Under the pieces are notes generated by a model that made no database searches, was not told the origin of the DNA, and worked only from the letters and a program-made list of their open reading frames with translations. Made by a program: the position numbers and the translations under genes. A stretch of DNA of 64,000 bases from Streptomyces sp. GESEQ-4 (GTDB taxonomy: Bacteria > Actinomycetota > Actinomycetes > Streptomycetales > Streptomycetaceae): the NCBI RefSeq assembly GCF_017948455.1, contig NZ_JAFFSU010000007.1, positions 248,001 through 312,000 of the forward strand, read 5' to 3'. Shown in pieces: positions 33,261 to 40,787 of this stretch; position 1 is the stretch's first letter; each line of letters begins with the position of its first letter.

Positions 33261-34205
33261 TCAGGAAATCACCGAGATCGCGGTCCTTGCCGCCTCCTCG
33301 ACCAGTGAAATCCCCTTCGCCTGTGTCGAGTTGCCGTCGGACAGCACCGCCACCAGGCACCCGTGGCCGTCGACGGTGATCCGCCCGATGCTGTTGATGT
33401 CCCACAGTCCGGTGGCGGTGCGCGGCAGCCAGCCGTTCTTCAGTGCCCAGGTCGAGCCGTCGGCCGCTGCCGAGACGCCCCACTGCTGCCCGGCGGCTAT
33501 CCGAGCCATCAGCCCCTGGATGTACGACCGCGAGGCCTCGGTCAGTTCCGAGTTCTTCTCCCCGAACACCTGTTGGAGCAGCACGAGTTGATCTGTTGCC
33601 GTGGTCTGCGTCAGCCCCCACAGCATGTTGTCGCCGCCCTCGGTGTCGGTGAGCCCGAGACGCTCGTTCGCGGCGTCGAGCCCGGCCGCCTTCCCGATGG
33701 TGCGCCACAGGGCCGACGCGGAGGCGTTGTCGCTGTGCTCGATCATCGCCGTGGCGTACGACTTCTCCGCCGCGGTCAGCGCGCGCCCCGCGTCCTGCGC
33801 CTGGAGCAGCAGCGACGCCAGGATGTCCACCTTGACGATGCTCGCGGTGTCGAAGAGACCGTCCCCGTACGAGGCGCTCGTGCCGGACGCCAGGTCCAGC
33901 ACCGCCACCGACACCTCGGCACCGTCCTCGACGGTCACCGACTCCATCGCCTCGGCCAGCAGCTCGTCGTGGTCCACCACCGGCTGCGCCACCGCTTCCA
34001 CTGATGCCATCGGTGCCTCCCCGCTCGCCGAGGCCGACGGCGACGCGGAGACCGACGATACGGCCCCCGCACCGGAGTGCGCCTGCGCCGTCACGTACGC
34101 GGTCCCCCCTGCCGTACCGCCCACGACGGCGACCGCGGCGAGGGCGGCGTACACCAGCGTGCGGCGGCGGGACGGAGCACGGTGGGCGGCGCTGGAAGAC
34201 TCCAT
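33261..34205 (-). CDS. Secreted/anchored class A beta-lactamase-fold serine hydrolase
   Basis: This 314-residue protein has an N-terminal signal-anchor helix (about 16-40) and a Ser/Ala-rich linker. The penicillin-recognising domain keeps SxxK (Ser122-Ile-Val-Lys125) and SDN (Ser158-Asn160). The third motif is KNG (256-258) instead of KTG/KSG. That change and the weak omega-loop Glu region argue against an efficient beta-lactamase; a peptidoglycan-related or orphan hydrolase role is more likely. The 3' end lies directly against an interspersed repeat. Confidence 0.82.
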   Translation of the reverse strand: MESSSAAHRAPSRRRTLVYAALAAVAVVGGTAGGTAYVTAQAHSGAGAVSSVSASPSASASGEAPMASVEAVAQPVVDHDELLAEAMESVTVEDGAEVSVAVLDLASGTSASYGDGLFDTASIVKVDILASLLLQAQDAGRALTAAEKSYATAMIEHSDNASASALWRTIGKAAGLDAANERLGLTDTEGGDNMLWGLTQTTATDQLVLLQQVFGEKNSELTEASRSYIQGLMARIAAGQQWGVSAAADGSTWALKNGWLPRTATGLWDINSIGRITVDGHGCLVAVLSDGNSTQAKGISLVEEAARTAISVIS

Positions 34206-34348
34206 GGCCGCGATGGTCGGCCAGCCGGCTGTGCTCTCTGTTAGACGGATGTTAGATGTCTGTCAGGGATGTCTGAGAAAACGCTGAAGGCGTCACGGCC
34301 GGGTTTCCGGGGCCGCACAACCGCAGCAGCATCCCCCCGGTAGGGTCG

Positions 34349-35170
34349 GTGACCGTGGCGAACAAGAACATTCCCGACTCCGGCTTCTCCGACGACGACG
34401 GCTCCGCCGACCCCCGGCTGAGCGCGGCGCTCGCCGCCTGGGCCGAGGACCGCACCGCCGTGGAGCCGGTGCTCGAGGCCCTGAAGGGCGCCCGGCTCCT
34501 CGTCCCCGTCGTGGCCGTCCTCGGCGAGGTCGAGGAGGACGAGAACGGGTTGCGCCGCGAGAAGACCAGCGACATGGCCGTACCGACCCTGAAGGCCGGC
34601 ACCCGCACGGCCCTGCCCGCCTTCACATCCACCGACTCGCTGGCCCGCTGGGACCCGGAGGCCCGCCCCGTCGCCGTACCGCTGCACCAGGCGCTGCAGG
34701 CCGCGGCGCACGAGAAGGCGGACACGATCGTGCTGGACCTGGCCGGACCCGTGCCGTACGAGCTGACGCGGCCCGCGCTGCTCGCGCTGGCCGAGGGCCG
34801 AACGACCACCGATCCGCTCGCCGACCCCGCCGTCACCGGAGCCGTACGCGCCGCCGTGGCCGCCGAGCCCGCCGTACTCCGTGCCTACCTCGGCCCCGGA
34901 CAGGCCGACGGCACGCTCGCCCTCGTCCTGGACCCCGACGCCACCCCGGGCCCGGCCGCCCACACCCTGGCCGAACGCCTGGCCGCCGACGAAACCCTGC
35001 GGGCCCGCCTGGTGCAAGGCCTCGACCTGGCGCTCCTGCCGGCCGGGGCGACACCACCGGGCGAGCCCCTGTACGTGCGCCCCGAATACGTGCGCCCCGA
35101 AGGGGCGCGGGGAACTGCGCGACCAGCCACGACGAGCCCGCAGACGACAGACGGCCCATTTCAGCCGTAA
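34349..35170 (+). CDS. SseB-family protein with a repeat-derived C-terminal tail
   Basis: This 273-residue protein has an SseB N-terminal domain (about 25-130, LVPVVAVLGEVEED ... KTSDMAVPTLKAGTRTALPA) and an SseB C-terminal-like region to about 235. GTG starts occur at 34349 and 34355. SseB-type proteins have no well-defined biochemical role; E. coli SseB affects serine sensitivity. The last ~26 residues (RPEGARGTARPATTSPQTTD and beyond) are encoded by an interspersed hairpin repeat, so the natural C-terminus has been replaced or extended. The 3' end overlaps the convergent DUF1844 gene by 10 nt. Confidence 0.82.
   Translation: MTVANKNIPDSGFSDDDGSADPRLSAALAAWAEDRTAVEPVLEALKGARLLVPVVAVLGEVEEDENGLRREKTSDMAVPTLKAGTRTALPAFTSTDSLARWDPEARPVAVPLHQALQAAAHEKADTIVLDLAGPVPYELTRPALLALAEGRTTTDPLADPAVTGAVRAAVAAEPAVLRAYLGPGQADGTLALVLDPDATPGPAAHTLAERLAADETLRARLVQGLDLALLPAGATPPGEPLYVRPEYVRPEGARGTARPATTSPQTTDGPFQP
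35092..35159. repeat. Interspersed hairpin repeat, short form, copy 3 (inside a reading frame)
   Basis: Hairpin GCGCCCC-gaa-GGGGCGC at 35092-35108 followed by GGGGAACTGCGCGACCAGCC and ACGACGAGCCCGCAGACGAC. It encodes the C-terminal tail of the SseB-family protein. Just before it, TACGTGCGCCCCGAA is present twice in tandem. Confidence 0.88.
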
Positions 35171-35517
35171 ATGGGGCCCGTGTACTTCTCGCCCGGTCCC
35201 TGCCCCGGCTCATCGGGGACGACCGACGCCTCGCGGAACGCCAACTGGAGGGACTTCAGCCCGTCGCGCAGCGGAGCCGCGTGGAAGGAGCTGATCTCGG
35301 TCGCGCTCGCGTCGAGGAGACCGGCGAGGGCGGACACCAGCTTGCGGGCCTCGTCCAGGTCCTTGTGCTTCTCGCCCTCCTCGGTCAGACCGAGCTTCAC
35401 CGCGGCGGCGCTCATCAGGTTCACGGCGACCGTCACGATCACCTCGACCGCCGGGACCTCGGCGATGTCACGGGTCATGGCGTCGAAGTCGGGCGTCTCA
35501 GGAGGGGTGTCACTCAT
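35161..35517 (-). CDS. DUF1844 protein
   Basis: This 118-residue protein (MSDTPPETPDFDAMTRDIAE, then VEVIVTVAVNLMSAAAVKLG and LDEARKLVSALAGLL) is the DUF1844 protein commonly found beside infC in actinobacteria. It is mainly helical and has no known activity. An in-frame GTG three codons upstream is an alternative start. It diverges from the infC leader and shares its 3' end with the SseB-family gene. Confidence 0.85.
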   Translation of the reverse strand: MSDTPPETPDFDAMTRDIAEVPAVEVIVTVAVNLMSAAAVKLGLTEEGEKHKDLDEARKLVSALAGLLDASATEISSFHAAPLRDGLKSLQLAFREASVVPDEPGQGPGEKYTGPIYG

Positions 35518-35883
35518 GCCGGACACGATAGGCCCCGGTGCACGCCGGTTCGCACCACCCCCGGGATGCTGCTAACCTTGTGTAACGACCGGTCGGACGC
35601 GCATGCCTCACGGCACCGGGCCCGACCTACAAGTGGAGGCTTTCGAACTCCCACCTGACCGCCCCCCGGGCGGCGGGTCACCGGTCAGGCGGTCCCGTCC
35701 AGCGACGGGCATCCGCCCGAAAGTGCGCCCCGCGATCCTTGCGGCGGTCGCTCCGGTAGTTCGAGGAGCCCCGCCTGTGATCGTCCGGGGCATTTTTTGT
35801 GCTTCGGCGCGGTTAGGTCTATCGAAAAGAGACGTTACGCGGCTGTCCTCCAGACAGTCGTGTGGTGCTACCGAGGAGGATCC
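35518..35883 (+). promoter_or_regulatory. Long structured leader of the infC-rpmI-rplT operon
   Basis: These 366 bases have no gene. Candidate promoter: TTCGCA-N18-TAACCT near 35550-35580. The transcript would contain several stems, including GTGGAGG-ctttcgaa-CTCCCAC near 35633, and end in a clear intrinsic terminator at 35768-35799 before reaching infC. This arrangement suggests attenuation control, as known for L20/IF3 operons in other phyla. Confidence 0.6.
35768..35799 (+). terminator. Intrinsic terminator/attenuator upstream of infC
   Basis: GCCCCG and CGGGGC pair around 12 nt and are followed by ATTTTTTG. A run of six T is rare in this GC-rich sequence. It lies about 85 nt before the infC start. 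Confidence 0.8.
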
Positions 35884-36540
35884 ATCAGCGCCGAGCCCCG
35901 CATCAACGACCGGATTCGCGTTCCCGAGGTGCGACTTGTCGGTCCCAGTGGCGAGCAGGTGGGCATCGTCCCCCTGGCCAAGGCACTGGAGCTTGCGCAG
36001 GAGTACGACCTGGACCTGGTCGAGGTCGCGGCGAACGCCCGTCCGCCCGTGTGCAAGCTCATGGACTACGGGAAGTTCAAGTACGAGTCGGCCATGAAGG
36101 CCCGTGAGGCGCGCAAGAACCAGGCGCACACGGTCATCAAGGAGATGAAGCTCCGGCCGAAGATCGACCCGCACGACTATGACACCAAGAAGGGTCACGT
36201 CGTCCGGTTCCTCAAGCAGGGCGACAAGGTCAAGATCACGATCATGTTCCGTGGTCGCGAGCAGTCCCGGCCCGAACTGGGCTACCGACTGCTGCAGCGT
36301 CTCGCGGAGGACGTCCAGGACCTCGGTTTCGTGGAGTCGAACCCGAAGCAGGACGGCCGAAACATGATCATGGTTCTCGGTCCGCACAAGAAGAAGACCG
36401 AGGCGATGGCCGAGGCTCGCCAGGCGCAGGAAGCCCGCAAGGCTGAAGCGAAGGCCAACCCCGGCAAGTCGCAGAACGCCGCGGAGTCTGAGAGCGACGA
36501 GGTAGCCGAGGCACCTGCCGAGGCTTCCGCCGACGCGTGA
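35884..36540 (+). CDS. infC: Translation initiation factor IF-3
   Basis: This 218-residue IF3 has an N-domain (RINDRIRVPEVRLVGPSGEQ ... YGKFKYE), a linker, and a C-domain (LRPKIDPHDYDTKKGHVVRF ... GRNMIMVLGPHKKK). An acidic/Ala-rich tail of about 35 residues is typical of actinobacteria. The start is ATC, preceded by GAGGAGGA; the mature sequence is then M/ISAEPRINDR. Rare AUU/AUC starts are a known feature of infC that lets IF3 limit its own translation. Alternative GTG starts upstream would read through the ribosome site. First gene of infC-rpmI-rplT. Confidence 0.95.
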   Translation: MSAEPRINDRIRVPEVRLVGPSGEQVGIVPLAKALELAQEYDLDLVEVAANARPPVCKLMDYGKFKYESAMKAREARKNQAHTVIKEMKLRPKIDPHDYDTKKGHVVRFLKQGDKVKITIMFRGREQSRPELGYRLLQRLAEDVQDLGFVESNPKQDGRNMIMVLGPHKKKTEAMAEARQAQEARKAEAKANPGKSQNAAESESDEVAEAPAEASADA

Positions 36541-36583
36541 TCCCGGGGGACGCGAGTCCCCAGGCCATAACCGATACAAGAGA

Positions 36584-36623
36584 CGCTCCACCGTGCCCGG
36601 TTTCACGACCGGGCATCGGAGCG
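36584..36623 (+). promoter_or_regulatory. Stem-loop between infC and rpmI
   Basis: A stacked hairpin has the outer arms CGCTCC/GGAGCG and the inner arms TGCCCGGT/ACCGGGCA, directly before the rpmI ribosome site. A smaller stem (GGGGAC-gcga-GTCCCC) lies at 36546-36561. These could act in L20 feedback or mRNA processing. Confidence 0.5.
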
Positions 36624-36648
36624 CCACTGACGAGGAGAGAACGGCGCT

Positions 36649-36843
36649 ATGCCGAAGAACAAGTCGCACAGCGGTGCCAGCAAGCGCTTCAAGGTCACCG
36701 GCTCCGGCAAGGTGCTCCGTGAGCGCGCCGGCAAGCGCCACCTGCTCGAGCACAAGTCGTCCCGACTGACGCGTCGCCTCACCGGCAACGCCGAGATGGC
36801 CCCGGGCGACGCCAAGAAGATCAAGAAGCTTCTCGGCAAGTGA
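36649..36843 (+). CDS. rpmI: 50S ribosomal protein L35
   Basis: This 64-residue L35 begins MPKNKSHSGASKRFKVTGSG, is highly basic and has the expected length. GAGGAGAG precedes the ATG. It lies between infC and rplT, the conserved order. Confidence 0.97.
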   Translation: MPKNKSHSGASKRFKVTGSGKVLRERAGKRHLLEHKSSRLTRRLTGNAEMAPGDAKKIKKLLGK

Positions 36844-36908
36844 CGTACGGGCGCCTGGTCTTCTGATCACCGAGCGCCGTACGCCAAGACCGGGACCCCA
36901 TCGATTCC

Positions 36909-36934
36909 GGGCCGTGTGAGTCCAACCACGGCCC
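36909..36934 (+). promoter_or_regulatory. Stem-loop between rpmI and rplT
   Basis: GGGCCGTG and CACGGCCC are perfect arms around 10 nt, just before the AAGGAG ribosome site of rplT. It may limit access of ribosomes or mark a processing point. Confidence 0.4.
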
Positions 36935-36953
36935 CGCTACAAGGAGTTAACAA

Positions 36954-37337
36954 GTGGCACGCGTCAAGCGGGCAGTCAACGCCCACAAGAAGCGCCGGGC
37001 GATCCTCGAGCAGGCCTCCGGCTACCGCGGTCAGCGCTCGCGCCTGTACCGCAAGGCCAAGGAGCAGGTCACCCACTCGCTGGTCTACAACTACAACGAC
37101 CGCAAGAAGCGCAAGGGTGACTTCCGCCAGCTGTGGATCCAGCGCATCAACGCCGCTGCCCGCGCCAACGGCATCACGTACAACCGCTTCATCCAGGGCC
37201 TGAAGGCCGCCAACGTCGAGGTCGACCGCAAGATCCTCGCCGAGCTGGCCGTCAACGACGCGCACGCGTTCGCCGCGCTCGTCGAGGTCGCGCAGAAGGC
37301 GCTGCCGGCGGACGTCAACGCGCCGAAGGCCGCGTGA
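36954..37337 (+). CDS. rplT: 50S ribosomal protein L20
   Basis: This 127-residue L20 starts ARVKRAVNAHKKRR after a GTG with AAGGAG upstream. It contains the family signature NDRKKRKGDFRQLWIQRINA. In other bacteria L20 represses its own operon by binding the leader; the stems before infC and rpmI are candidate targets here. The operon ends in a hairpin 33 nt downstream. Confidence 0.97.
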   Translation: MARVKRAVNAHKKRRAILEQASGYRGQRSRLYRKAKEQVTHSLVYNYNDRKKRKGDFRQLWIQRINAAARANGITYNRFIQGLKAANVEVDRKILAELAVNDAHAFAALVEVAQKALPADVNAPKAA

Positions 37338-37369
37338 CGCTGGCGCTGAGCCTAGGCCGACGTGACTGA

Positions 37370-37400
37370 ACGGACCCGTGGGTTTCGCCTGCGGGTCCGT
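37370..37400 (+). terminator. Terminator after rplT
   Basis: ACGGACCCG and CGGGTCCGT are perfect 9-bp arms, with a further inner GG/CC stem, 33 nt after the rplT stop. Confidence 0.8.
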
Positions 37401-37494
37401 TGCTGTGTGAGCACCGGTTGGTTCGGCACCGCCGAAAGCCGCCGTCGTGGTTGATCGCCGTTGCGGCGGAAGATAGTTGCTGAAGGTGAGTTGA

Positions 37495-38343
37495 ATGTCC
37501 CCCGTCACCCCCGAGCTGATCTCCCCCCGGTCCCCCCGGGTCTCCGCCGCCCGGCGGCTGGCCAGGCGGAACTTCCGGGGGAAGGAGCGGCTGTTTCTCG
37601 CGGAGGGGCCGCAGGCCGTGCGGGAGGCGGGGGAGCAGGCGGACACATTGGTCGAGTTGTTCGCCACCGTCGAGGCCGCGGAGCGGTACGCCGACATCGT
37701 CGGGCGGGCCCGGGACATCGGGGTGCGCGTGCACCTCGCCTCCGAGCAGGTCATCGCCGAGATCTCGACCACGGTCACCCCGCAGGGCCTCGTCGGGATC
37801 TGCCGGTTCCTGGACACGCCGTTCGAGGAGATCCTCGCCGCCCGGCCCAAGCTGGTCGCCGTGCTCGCGCATGTGCGGGACCCGGGGAACGCCGGGACCG
37901 TGCTGCGGTGTGCCGATGCCGCCGGGGCCGAGGCGGTCGTACTGACCGACGCGTCCGTCGATCTGTACAACCCCAAGGCCGTGCGGGCCTCCGTCGGGTC
38001 CCTGTTCCACTTGCCGGTCGCCGTCGGGGTCCCCGTCGAGCGGGCCGTGGCGGGGCTCAAGGACGCCGGGGTGCGGATTCTCGCCGCCGACGGGGCCGGG
38101 ACCGACGACCTGGACGACGAGTTGGACAACGGCACCATGGGCGGGCCGACGGCCTGGGTGTTCGGCAACGAGGCGTGGGGACTGCCGGAGGAGACCCGCG
38201 CGTTGGCGGACGCCGTCGTGCGGGTTCCGATCCACGGGAAGGCCGAGAGCCTGAACCTCGCCACCGCCGCCGCCGTATGTCTCTACGCGTCCGCCCGTGC
38301 ACAGCGCGCCTCCGGAGGGTGCCGCTCCGTCACCGTGAGCTAG
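37495..38343 (+). CDS. TrmH/SpoU-family RNA 2'-O-methyltransferase
   Basis: This 282-residue SPOUT enzyme has an N-terminal substrate-binding domain (RRNFRGKERLFLAEGPQAVR). The knotted C-domain has motif 1 HVRDPGNAGTVLRCADAAG, motif 2 WVFGNEAWGL and motif 3 IHGKAESLNLATAAAVCLY. It methylates a ribose in rRNA or tRNA; the position is not predictable. GAAGGTGAG precedes the ATG. Its place after rplT and before a histidine kinase and pheST is conserved in streptomycetes. Confidence 0.92.
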   Translation: MSPVTPELISPRSPRVSAARRLARRNFRGKERLFLAEGPQAVREAGEQADTLVELFATVEAAERYADIVGRARDIGVRVHLASEQVIAEISTTVTPQGLVGICRFLDTPFEEILAARPKLVAVLAHVRDPGNAGTVLRCADAAGAEAVVLTDASVDLYNPKAVRASVGSLFHLPVAVGVPVERAVAGLKDAGVRILAADGAGTDDLDDELDNGTMGGPTAWVFGNEAWGLPEETRALADAVVRVPIHGKAESLNLATAAAVCLYASARAQRASGGCRSVTVS

Positions 38344-38395
38344 TAGGGTGACCTGCTCGGGGGCCCTGCGCCGTCGTGAGAGGTGGGGTACGGGG

Positions 38396-39535
38396 ATGAC
38401 CATCGGCACCAGCAACGCGCCGGGAGCACGGGACGTAGGGCGAGGGCCCGTGTCCCGGCCGTCCGGCGATGTCGCCGGGCTCGGCATCGACCCCGATCAG
38501 CTGCCGGACGGCCTCGTCGTCGCCGATGAGCACGGGTACGTCGTCTGCTTCAACGCCGCCGCCGAGCGCATCACCGCCGTCCCCGCCGCCGACGCCCTCG
38601 GCCGGCGGCTGGACAAGGCCCTGCCATTAGAGGACCTGGAGGGCAGGCGCTGGTGGCAGCTGACCGATCCGTACGGCGGGCTCGCCATCAGGGTCGGCCA
38701 GCCCGAGCGGAATCTGCTGCTGCCCGGCGGGCGTGAAGTCCTCGTCTCCGCGCGGTACGTCCGTACCGAACCCACCGGGCCCGTCCACCGCGTCGTCGTC
38801 TGTCTCCGCGACACCGAGGCCCGCCGCCGCACCGAGCGCAGCCATGCCGAGCTGATCGCGACCGTCGCCCACGAACTGCGCTCCCCCCTCACCTCCGTCA
38901 AGGGCTTCACGGCCACTCTCCTCGCCAAGTGGGAGAGGTTCACCGACGACCAGAAGCGGCTGATGCTGGAGACCGTCGACGCCGACGCCGACCGCGTCAC
39001 CCGCCTCATCGCCGAGCTCCTCGACATCTCCCGCATCGACTCCGGGCGGCTGGAACTGCGCCGCCAGCCCGTCGACATCGGCGCAGCCGTCGGCCGGCAC
39101 ATCCAGGCGTACGTCGCCGCCGGACTGCCCGCCGACCGGTTCCTGCTCCGCGTCGAACAGCCGCTGCCCGATCTGTGGGCCGATCCCGACAAGGTCGACC
39201 AGGTGCTCAGCAATCTGCTGGAAAATGCCGTGCGGCACGGCGAGGGAACCGTCACGATTGACGTCACGCCCGCCACGTCCCCCCGCGAGGGAGAGGACAT
39301 CGGCACATCGGTCACCGTGAGCGACGAGGGCCCAGGTATCCCGGAGGAGTCCATGAACCGCGTCTTCACCCGCTTCTGGCGGGGCAGCAAGCGCGGCGGC
39401 ACCGGCCTCGGGCTCTACATCGTCAAGGGCATCGTCGAGGCCCACGGCGGCACCATCACGGTCGGCCGCGCCCCCGGCGGCGGCGCCGAGTTCCGATTTA
39501 CGTTGCCCGTGAGCACTCCGGCCTACCTGGCCTGA
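38396..39535 (+). CDS. Cytoplasmic PAS-domain sensor histidine kinase
   Basis: This 379-residue kinase has no membrane segment. A PAS domain at about 30-145 (LPDGLVVADEHGYVVCFNAA) is followed by the HisKA motif TVAHELRSPLTSVKGF. The HATPase domain has N-box LSNLLENAVRHGE, G1 DEGPGIPEE and G2 GGTGLGLYIVKGI. The ATG at 38396 follows GGTGGGG. No response regulator is next to it, so it is an orphan kinase; its conserved place beside pheST suggests a cytoplasmic signal. Confidence 0.92.
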   Translation: MTIGTSNAPGARDVGRGPVSRPSGDVAGLGIDPDQLPDGLVVADEHGYVVCFNAAAERITAVPAADALGRRLDKALPLEDLEGRRWWQLTDPYGGLAIRVGQPERNLLLPGGREVLVSARYVRTEPTGPVHRVVVCLRDTEARRRTERSHAELIATVAHELRSPLTSVKGFTATLLAKWERFTDDQKRLMLETVDADADRVTRLIAELLDISRIDSGRLELRRQPVDIGAAVGRHIQAYVAAGLPADRFLLRVEQPLPDLWADPDKVDQVLSNLLENAVRHGEGTVTIDVTPATSPREGEDIGTSVTVSDEGPGIPEESMNRVFTRFWRGSKRGGTGLGLYIVKGIVEAHGGTITVGRAPGGGAEFRFTLPVSTPAYLA

Positions 39536-39665
39536 GCAGCCCGCGGGCGCATTCGCACACCTCCACCCCGTTAGACTCGGCCTTTGGCACCCATGTGTCC
39601 CGGATACGGCCATGACGAGTCGGCGACGGGGACCTTCAGCCAGCCAATCGGAAGCACGGGAAGAG

Positions 39666-40787
39666 ATGTCGGCACCGAATAAGTCGTACGACCCTGTCGA
39701 GGTCGAGGCGTTGAAACCGGAAGAGATCGAGCGCATGCGGGACGAGGCGCTCGCCGCCTTCGCCGCCGCGGACTCCCTCGACGCGCTCCAGGAGGCCAAG
39801 GTCGCTCACACCGGCGGTACCTCCCCGCTGGCCCTCGCCAACCGCGAGATCGGGGCACTGCCCCCGCACGCCAAGGCCGAGGCCGGCAAGCGCGTCGGCA
39901 TGGCCCGCGGCGCCGTGAACAAGGCGCTCACCGCCCGCCAGGCAGAACTGGAGGCCGAGCGTGACGCCCGGGTGCTGGTCGAGGAGGCAGTGGACGTCAC
40001 GTTGCCGTACGACCGCGTACCGGCCGGCGCCCGCCACCCGCTCACCACCCTCTCCGAGCGCATCGAGGACGTCTTCGTGGCCATGGGCTACGAGGTCGCC
40101 GAGGGCCCGCAGGTCGAGGCGGAGTGGTTCAACTTCGACGCGCTCAACATCGGCCCGGACCACCCGGCCCGCGGCGAGGCGGACACGTTCTTCGTGCAGG
40201 GCCCCGACGGCGGCGCCGAGTCGAGCGTCGTGCTGCGCACCCACACCTCGCCCGTGCAGATCCGCTCGCTGCTCGACCGTGAGCTGCCGGTGTACGTGAT
40301 CTGCCCCGGCCGCGTGTACCGCACGGACGAGCTGGACGCCACGCACACCCCGGTCTTCCACCAGGTCGAGCTGCTCGCCATCGACGAGGGCCTGACCATG
40401 GCCGACCTCAAGGGCACGCTGGACCACATGGTGCAGTCGCTGTTCGGCGAGGGCATGAAGACGCGGCTGCGGCCGAACTTCTTCCCGTTCACCGAGCCGT
40501 CCGCCGAGATGGACATGGTGTGCTACGTCTGCCGCGGCGAGTCCGTCGGCAACCCCGACCGGCCCTGCCGTACCTGCTCCAGCGAAGGCTGGATCGAGCT
40601 CGGCGGCTGCGGCATGGTCAACCCGCGGGTGCTCACCGCCTGCGGCGTCGACCCGGAGAAATACAGCGGCTTCGCCTTCGGGTTCGGCATCGAGCGGATG
40701 CTGATGTTCCGCCACAACGTCGAGGACATGCGAGACATGGTCGAGGGTGACGTCCGGTTCACCCGGCCGTTCGGGATGGAGATCTGA
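39666..40787 (+). CDS. pheS: Phenylalanyl-tRNA synthetase alpha subunit
   Basis: This 373-residue PheS has an N-terminal coiled-coil for tRNA and the class II core: ADTFFVQ..., VLRTHTSPVQIRSLL (motif 2 region), GRVYRTDELDATHTPVFHQV, and motif 3 FGFGIERMLMFRHNVEDMRD. A CVCRGES...CRTC cysteine cluster could bind zinc. The ATG at 39666 (MSAPNKSYDP) follows GGGAAGAG. pheT starts at the last base of the stop codon, so the subunits are coupled. Confidence 0.96.
   Translation: MSAPNKSYDPVEVEALKPEEIERMRDEALAAFAAADSLDALQEAKVAHTGGTSPLALANREIGALPPHAKAEAGKRVGMARGAVNKALTARQAELEAERDARVLVEEAVDVTLPYDRVPAGARHPLTTLSERIEDVFVAMGYEVAEGPQVEAEWFNFDALNIGPDHPARGEADTFFVQGPDGGAESSVVLRTHTSPVQIRSLLDRELPVYVICPGRVYRTDELDATHTPVFHQVELLAIDEGLTMADLKGTLDHMVQSLFGEGMKTRLRPNFFPFTEPSAEMDMVCYVCRGESVGNPDRPCRTCSSEGWIELGGCGMVNPRVLTACGVDPEKYSGFAFGFGIERMLMFRHNVEDMRDMVEGDVRFTRPFGMEI

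Noticed and set aside
35797..35883. Earlier ATG/GTG starts for infC
   Set aside because: They would read through the GAGGAGGA ribosome site and add residues not found in IF3; the ATC at 35884 gives the conserved N-terminus.
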